Shown here in pieces: positions 48,201 through 57,200 of a stretch of DNA of 64,000 nucleotides (position 1 is its first letter; each line of letters starts with the position of its first letter). The position numbers and the translations under genes are program-made. The stretch covers positions 9,243,501 to 9,307,500 of the forward strand of contig NC_089726.1 in the NCBI RefSeq assembly GCF_035083965.1, read 5' to 3'. The notes below the pieces were generated by a model. It saw nothing but the letters and a program-made list of their open reading frames with translations, had not been told where the DNA came from and did not search any database. The DNA is from Branchiostoma lanceolatum (lineage: Eukaryota > Chordata > Leptocardii > Amphioxiformes > Branchiostomatidae).

Positions 48201-51200
48201 CCATGCTGTGAAATTTAGGTGCCCCAAACTTGAATAAATATGCAGTACCGTTAAACCAAATGCACCAGCAGTCTATCTAACATCTGTAAGTTAGAGAGAC
48301 ATTCCTTTTGACACATATGCATGTAAAAGCACCCAAGGTGTACGTGTGTGGCTGGCACTTAAAGAACAAGTGCCAAACCAACCGTCTCTGGAAATAAAAG
48401 TCTTGTAGAGAAACTGGCGCAGCGTCTAATGACATAGTCGAGACGCTGGGTCCGAGTAATCTTCAAACACGCACTTGGCCATTTGTCAAGCAACTGCCAA
48501 ATGAAAGTTCCTGTAGAATCTTTCTCCTGATCAAAGTGATTCATTGATTGCTACCAGATTGTAAGAAGAGTTCAGTATGTAGTATTAAGTTACTCAGGAA
48601 TGATAAGATTTCATTTCCGCCACGGTCCCTAATCTAATCAAAGGTTTATATATGCACTTGGGCAAAATGAGATCGAGTCAAAAAACGGAGTGATGTTTTT
48701 AAGGATTCATGTAGTGATTCATTTTGATTTAAAATCTGGATAATTTTCATCAGCCATTCTATCAGATAATAATTTTGTTTGTTACTTTTGATGCCAAGAG
48801 AAATGAAATAGACAAATCTTTTTGAATTATTAAACCTACCTTTTCAATTTATGTTGTGGGGAAGAAGAAAATATCTGTGACTACTACAACTAGTGATGAA
48901 TATCTCCTGTATATCTTGTACTTTTTCTCAGCGTTGTGATAGCCATATCTCTGGCAACTTATCTTCAGTACAAATATTATATGCCAGAACGATAGTAAAG
49001 CCACAAACGCTTCCATTTTTAGAAAGCAATCTGTTTTAGAAGCCATTTTCCTGTCATCCAGTCCCCATAATTCATGGATGGCCACACAGTTTGATACCGC
49101 ATTTTGGGAAGGAATATTAGCTAATCCCACCATGGAAATGGATCCTTTGGCTCAATGTTTGAAAGCGGGGCCATTCATCATAACACAACAGGGTATGAAT
49201 AACAATATTCTGACCCTTACACATCTCTGTAGGAGGTTTCATTTTTCTCCATGATGCTCAACACAGTTTACGTGACAGAATGAGGTTAATATAGAAGAGG
49301 AACGCTACATGCATTATGCGTTTTCTACACAGTATGATGGTTGAAGATTCGCAGGGTCAAAGACCAAGGACAGTGTTTATGATGCCCTTTCATTGCCTTG
49401 CAGCCTGTGGGATTACTGTAGACAGAAATGCATCGGGATCGGAGTAGATTCTGAGGTTCTGGAAATACATGGGGTGTTATGGGACCTTACTCATCCTTGT
49501 GGGGAGGCCTCAGGGATGAAGCACATTCATATACACCTAAGCAGATCTGGAATTATGCTGTTTCCATGCATGATTTGAGATCAGTGGTAGAGAAGAACAT
49601 GTGATCTATTCTGGTAAATGTAGGGTTTTCCCCTAGCTTAAATTAATGACCACAGTTAAAGTCATACATACATGTTGGTTTACATGTATACATATAGACA
49701 ATTTCCACATGAGCAAATGTTTTAATGTTTCACTGTCTTAGTAAGGTTTTCCACATATATCAGAAAGCAGCTCATTGTGCAAATTATAAAGTACATTTGT
49801 CATCTGCATGTACGTTTAAAAAGACTGCATCCATCATTACCAACCAAACAACACTTTTAAAGATTACAAAATCAAAGTTATGCCGTATTGGCTGTAACTG
49901 TATTTAGCTGGAACCTCCATTAACATTAATCCTCAGGGTTACATAAACCCGCCACTTTGAAAAACAGTAGGTTTGACTTTTGTCATCTGTATTTACATCT
50001 GAAAAAGAAAAAAATATTACAAAACTAAAGTTTGTTTGTTTGTTTGTTTGTTTCTGTTTTATTTAGCCAGGGTGGCCCAACTCAGTGCACTACACTGCTT
50101 TGCAGTGGGGCCCTGGATAACACAATACAATCAGTACAAAACATAAGTCTAAAATACATATATACCGATACATACAAAATTTACAGAGCCATAATCCATA
50201 CTCGTAGTCCATATTCCGTTCCTATCGTAAGGTGAGGTCAGAGGTCAGTTCATTTGTTTCAACATCCTCTTAAACGTTACACTGTTTGGAGCATTTTTCA
50301 TTGAAAGTGTTAGCTTGTTCCATTCACCAACACCTCTGTGGCTGAACTTTCGCCTTCCACATTCCAGACGTGTCTGAGGCAGTTGCATAGATCGATTTAG
50401 ACTGTGGCGTGTGGGATAGTTATGATACTCCGATACCATCTGAAAGACGTTGAGATATTCTGGCAGTTGTTGGTGAATACCATATCAGCTGTAACCATAT
50501 TCAGATGTATCATGTTTTTCAGTTTCTAACAAACCTTACATTGTTTTTCAGTGGTTTGATGCCATGAAGGCTGTTGTTCGCCTCCCCCATGGTCTTCCCA
50601 GCGAGTGGCGGAAAAGGGTAAGTTGGAAAGATCGCAAAAATATATTCTTGTAGGTAAAACATTCCCACATAGCGTATGTATATGGGATGTATCTTATCGA
50701 CAAAATACAGACATTGATATGGTGCATTTTCTTTAATACATGCCCGATGGACTTTCAAAGACCCCCTGAAGGCTGAGCCAAAATGATGCATCAAAATGAT
50801 TTGCCAAAATGACATCGCCTTGCAATCATTTACCAAGCATGGCAAAGTCAGGCTAATATGAAGCTACCTGTAGTTTAAGTTGCTTATCACACCAGCCCAG
50901 ATGGTATGCATGGTGTGTTCCATTTCGCTCGCAAGTCACAGAAGCGACTATTATCTATTCAGGGTGCCATGTCTAAAGGCTGGCAGCCTCGGGGATGTAC
51001 CACCTTAAAGTCAGGGGAGGAAAGCATTACAGGCATAATAGACCTATATAGACTAAATCAGTTTGTGCCATCTGAATCGGTCTATTCTACCTCCTTCATA
51101 GCCGTCTTTTTGATACTACCATTTCGTCACATTTTTGGACAAAAGAGTTTTCCTTAGCTGTTTTCTGTAAAGATTGAGTTGGAAATGGAATTATGACAGA

Positions 51201-54200
51201 TTGATGCTAAAAGGGCGAAAATATAACTTTTATATGTTCCACATTATGTTGGTAGCACAGCTGGACAGTTATTGTGCATGGGTATGAATTGACCAATTTG
51301 TGCTTTTGTTGCACATCAATACAAAATATACTTCGCAAGTTATCAATTACCCTTTCTTAAGATTTCAGCACAAAAGCATTGCAAATTGATATTCAAGCCT
51401 GCATTGTCGCGTAGCTGCCAAAAAGCATTTATATGTTCAATCCCCGGCACACACCGTAGAAACACACCTACAAGTCAAAGCAATCTTGCTCTGTTCCCTT
51501 CTATCAATACACAGTGATCCCCAGGTAATAGCCTTCATTTCCCATGCAAATAAGCCTGGAATGGGAACTGTTATCAGGGGATAGCTGCTCCTTTTCATCA
51601 GGCCCGGCCAGGCAGGAAGCGGTGCAGCTAATTGAAAGCCATTCTTTACAAATGAAGGTTCTAATCAGGGAAGGGGTACGGGGGTGCTTTGGGTGATGTA
51701 GTGCAGTCGTCTGGGTAATAGAGGTAAAGTTTCCTGTAGGGTTTAAGTTACCCTCCCTGTTCAGTGGTACGACATGAAATATCTGGAGGATGGCTCGTGC
51801 ATTTGAATCAGCACTGTAGATTTGACAAATCCAAGCATAGCTGGTCAATCTGACATTGAAAGGTCGTTTCAGCACCAAGGACAGGCTGGAACATCACTTA
51901 GCAGAAGTGAAACTGTTATGGACATGTATTAACTGCCTTGTAAATTTCACCATCAAGTCTTATTGAAAGGTCACACAGCAGATTAATCTTTTTAAAGCAT
52001 CTGTCACAAACTAAAATTGTGTTACACAGAGCACTCAAGTGTATACTGGAAAACATTTTTGCCTTAATTTTCTTCTCATTTCAATCATCAACAGTTAACT
52101 GTTGTACAATAGATACTGGTATTCATGTGGCAGGAGATGGAGGACCAAAAATAGATCTAACACACTCAAATTTAAGAGGGTGCCATAGTAACAAAGGTGC
52201 CTTCATTGCTTATGTCATTCTAAGAACAATGTTGGTGCTGCTGTTCAGAATCAATTCTAACACTACAAAATATGAATTATGAGTTCAAGTATGTCCTGTG
52301 TGTTTTGGAGCAGAAGCACCAACTTTGGGCACAAGAAACATTTTCAGCACCAAGGACAAGAATGCTTGTTCTGGCGTTGACAAATAAAATCAGCCTTAAA
52401 ACCTGATGCTAACATAAGAAGGTCCCTGTTTTTCCTTCTCAATTTCTCTGTCTTTACTACTCAAATTCCCCTCTTATCACTAACACTCAAAAGAAGTGTG
52501 TAGTTTCAGGAAGAGAACACTTGGAGTTGCTGTAATAAGATCTTTATTGTTTCCAGGTGTGGCTGCGTCTGCCTGATAAGCACAGGACTACTCAATTTCC
52601 CTGTTTTTCCTACTCAAATTCCCTGTCTTTCCTTCTCAATTTCCCTGTCTTTTCTACTCAATTTCCATGTTCTTCCTACTGAAAATGTTTAGCTTCCGGA
52701 AGAGAAGACTGTCGCAATAAGACCTGTATTGTTTCCAGATGTGGCTGTGTCTGGCTGATAAGCACATCCAGAACCTGCAGCTGGACTACTCAATTTCGCT
52801 ATGTTTTCTACTCAAATTCCCTGTTTTTCTTTAGAAATACCTAAAAGGAAGCATGTAGTTGTGGAAAGAAAGCGCTTTGAATTGTTGCAATAAGATCTGT
52901 ATTGTTTCCAGGTGTGGCTGTGCCTGGCGGATAAGCACATCCAGAACCTGCAGCTGGACTGGGAGAAGATGTGTCGGCTGGCCTTCAATGAGCGCAGCAA
53001 CCCCGACGACGACAAACTCGGCGTTCAGATCGTCAAGGTTGGTTGGTTCTTTTCGTACAGAAGCTTCTAGCCCATGGGAAAAGGTGGATTTTGATACAAA
53101 TTGATTTTCGCTAGCAATGCTAAGACCACATTCATACCACAATTCACAAATCGGGATTCAGGCATGAGAGCGATCCCTATTTAATCCGCGCCAAATTCAC
53201 TAAAGGTCCTGAGGTGGATTCGGTGGATCGGGAATAACCATCCCCCCCTTGGAGCCAAATTCATACCATTCATACCAGGATTCACGAATCAGGATCAATC
53301 CAGTGCCTGGGTAAATCCCAATTCACGAATCCTGGTCTGAACAGGATTTAAGTTTCACAGTATCATCATGGTCGGTTTGATTTTGGTTTGTATAGCCAGG
53401 GTAAATACTCCCATCTCCTACAGTTAGCCAGTTGGTTGTTACTTTTGTGCAGAAGCTATTGGCCCATAGAAAAGTGGAGGATTTCAATACGAATTGATTT
53501 GTGTCAGTAATGCTAAGTTTCACTTTATCTTCTTACTGTTAGCAAGTCGGTTATTATTGTTGTAGAAGCTGTTAGCTCATGAGAAAAAGGTGGACTTCAG
53601 TATGAATTGATTTGTGTTAACGTTGCCAATACTAAGTTCCACTTTATCTTGCTTGTGGTTTGCATAGCCAGGATAAATGCTCTCATCTCTTACAGTTAGC
53701 CATATTTACTGGGTATTGAAAACTGGATGTTGATGTGTAGTTTAGTGTATTCATCGTATTGTGAAATACAGGTAGCCATATCTGCTGGGTATTGAATCAT
53801 GAAAGGTTGATCTGTAGTTTGGTGTATATGTGGTATTGTGATTTACAGGTAGCCATATCTACAGGGTATTGAAAACTAAGAGGTTGAGCTGTAGTTTGGT
53901 GCGTTCATGGTGTTGTGAATTCCAATTAGTCACATCCACAACATATTGAAAACAGAAAGGGTGATCTGTAGTTTGATGTATATGTGGTGTTGTGAATTAC
54001 AAAGATGGAAAGGTTATGCCCCTGGAGCCCCAGGTGGTATTTTGCTGCAGGTAATGTAGCAAATTTTATGGGCTTAACGCTATATTGGTGGGAGATTAAA
54101 GGCAATGCATCTTACTTCACTTAAGCCAATAATGCATTGGATAAGGTTACCCATGTTTAGTATGCGTGGGCTATGTCAGAGATTGTTGGCCTGGCTATTT

Positions 54201-57200
54201 TGCCCAATATCTGACATTTCATGGAAGAAAAGCTAGGCTAAAATTACTGACAGTGTAGATTCTAGAATGAATAAATCTTTTACACGGATAAAGTTAAAGA
54301 ATATGGATATTCTATACCTCTTGCACAGTACTTGATTGCTGCATTATTAAATGCATTTCGAGGAACTTGAGTACCTCTAAAATGTAACACAAGAAAATGT
54401 GAGACTATTCAGACATGTAATACAGGAAATAAATAAAAATGCTGGTTACACAATTCATTCACAAAAACACTGAAATTGGGATCTAATTTACTTTGAAATA
54501 GAATATCCAAACATGTAATTTTCGTCATTATCATCATCATCATTGCATGTCAGCTAGGACTGAGATGGCCACTGCACGCTCTTCTTTCTTGGGTGTGACA
54601 AATAGTTTCCTGTGTTTCTGTAGGACCTCCACAGAACCGGGTGCAGTGGGTTCTGTGCTGAGCAGGACAGGGTCGTGCTGAAGAGAGTGCTGCTGGCCTA
54701 CGCCCGCTGGAACAAGTCCGTGGGGTACTGCCAGGGGTTCAACGTCCTCGCAGCTCTCGTCCTGGAGGTCGTGGAGAGGGTGGAGGAGGACGCTCTCAAG
54801 GTCAGTGGGGTCAAAGTTTGGGGGTCAAATTTACATACAATTGTGAGTACAAGAAAAATAGAGTGGAGATGGATTTTTGAGATTTTATGGAAGGCATCCT
54901 GTTGAAAATTAATACAAAGTTACAGGATTTTACTACACTTTTGTACATTTGATAAGACTTTAAATTTCTCCTTAGAAAATCTCTTTGCTGCCTACCGCAA
55001 CTTCGTAACTAATTGTGACAAATTTCTCACCACAAAGACTGTTATAAGCACATAGAACCTGGGGAAGGGGAAATTGCAAACAGCCAAGAGGAAAGGGAAC
55101 AAGACTTCATTAGAAAGTAATTAATTAACAGACATCTTGCTCCCCAGGTGATGATCTACCTGATTGACTACGTGCTGCCGGACAGCTTCTTTGCCAACAA
55201 CCTGCGTGCCTTGTCTGTGGATATGGCAGTGTTCAGGGAGCTGTTGAGGATACGGCTGCCCGACCTGTCCAAACACCTGGACGACCTGCAGAAGAGAGCC
55301 AACTCCAACCCTCAAGGTAATGATACTGCACTGGTTATGCGATATAGGTTTTGTAATAAGCAATAATTAGCATCATATATATATATACATGTGTAGACTG
55401 TGATATGGTTGACATTGCTCCAATGCTGCTGGTTGCAATTGGATTTTTACTTTGAGTAGTTCCAAGATATGATCCTGATTTTATGTGGTGTTGTAGTGAC
55501 AGTTTCAAATGTACATTTCTTTCAAAGTTTAAAGATGTGCATATAATTGACTATGCCTATTTACCAGTAGTTCCTTTTTTTACATCATTCAGCAGAATTT
55601 TGTCAAGATACACCTAATGAGAGTCTCTCTTGTCTGTCAAACATTTTAGATGTGCAAACCTCTTAGTAATACAATGCTCATTTGCAAAACTTCCCTTTTC
55701 ACAGCATTCTATAGAAGTGTTGTCAGAATATTCCTTAAGTTATTTGCATGATGTCAAGCTTTCTCTTCTTTTTACACCTCAGTAATGCAATTTTCCTCTT
55801 CCTGTACATAGGGAACTACGAGCCTCCCCTGACCAACGTGTTTGTGATGCAATGGTTCCTGACCCTGTTTGCGACCTGCCTGCCCAAGTCCACCGTGCTC
55901 AGGGTGTGGGACTCCGTCTTCTTCGAGGGGTCAGAGATTCTGCTGAGGACAGCCCTGGCTATCTGGGCCAAGCTGGGAGAGTAAGTCGGTTGTTTAAACT
56001 TGGTCTTGTAGCAGGTGTTTTTTGACCTACCAGTCTGTGAAAATTGATGAAAATATAAAACAGTTGTTTGGGGCTTTGCCATGTAGTATGATGTACTGAT
56101 AATTGGGTGGTCAAGATTTTATCCAGTTGTGAGCTTGTCTTATTGCATGTTGTAACCATCATCCTTTCAAGATAAGTGATTTTGGGCTCAAAGAAGACAT
56201 TCTGTGCTGTCATCAAGGGGGTGGGACCTCATGTGACTCATGAGTCCAAATCCTAAAGCACAGAATTGCCCACACTGTGTCGTTCGATGATCTGTTGTCA
56301 GGATTACTGTAACAGTTGATGTTGCCTTATGGCGTCTGACCCTCACAGCATTGATTGATACGGAAAATATGGCATTTTATTAGTTATGTAAAACTGGATG
56401 GCTATCAGCTTGATACATTTTCAACACAAACCTTTCAACAAGTCTCACAGGCACACATGTAGTTCCTTAAATGTTGACATCTTTCTATAAGATTATTTTT
56501 TTCTCAGAACACCAAAGACATAAGTGCTGCCAAGCAACTCTCGTCTGGACCAACAGCTATAAAAAGGAAGCCCTCCAGAATCTGTCAGAATTGAATTGTG
56601 TGGCGGAGAAATCTGATAAGGTTGTCTGTAACCTTGTTACCGTCTGTTCCCTGCAGCCGCCTGAGGGACCTGGACTCGGCGGACCAGTTCTACGGCACCA
56701 TGGCCATGTTGTGTCAGGAGATGCTCATGATGAACTTGATTGACCCCAATGAACTTGTGCAGGTCAGTCTTTGATGAGAGTCACTATTAACCTTCTCTCT
56801 GCTGCCTAACCCCTTAACCAATAGGGACCAGTAGCCAAAAGGCTTCAGTGTGCTAAAGGCTAAGGCAAGAAAAGCCAATTGTATCATAAATCTGGGATGA
56901 AACACTACCTTTATAGGGTATAGGGGAACAATAAGATTTTATCAAGATTCTATAGTAAGTAATTTGCTTGAATAAGCTATGATCTTGGTTTTCTGATTTT
57001 GAGGTGTTATCAGAATGATCATCAAAGTTTGAGAGAATGATACAGCTGCAGTACTGAGCACTAGCCAACATTAGAATGCCACAAGAACATTTACGATTGA
57101 GAGTACTCAGTATGACGTATTTGTGAGTCAAAACGATTGATGTGGTGCCTCAAAGTCTGTCTCAACTATCTCCTGTTTCTGGCTTGATGAGCCGAGGATA

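Larger units (their letters stand above)
46659..50551 (+). other. TBC1D30 intron 3
   Basis: This 3.9-kb intron holds the 44-bp duplication, a dispersed repeat and a truncated retrotransposon just before exon 4. I see nothing else with coding character. Confidence 0.65.
53038..54623 (+). other. TBC1D30 intron 5
   Basis: Apart from the two repeat series just listed, the remaining 600 bp show no recognisable feature. Confidence 0.6.

Noticed and set aside
52739-52788. A mutually exclusive alternative exon for TBC1D30 exon 5
   Set aside because: It has an acceptor and 48 bp of matching sequence, but no good donor follows and the copied part stops mid-domain.
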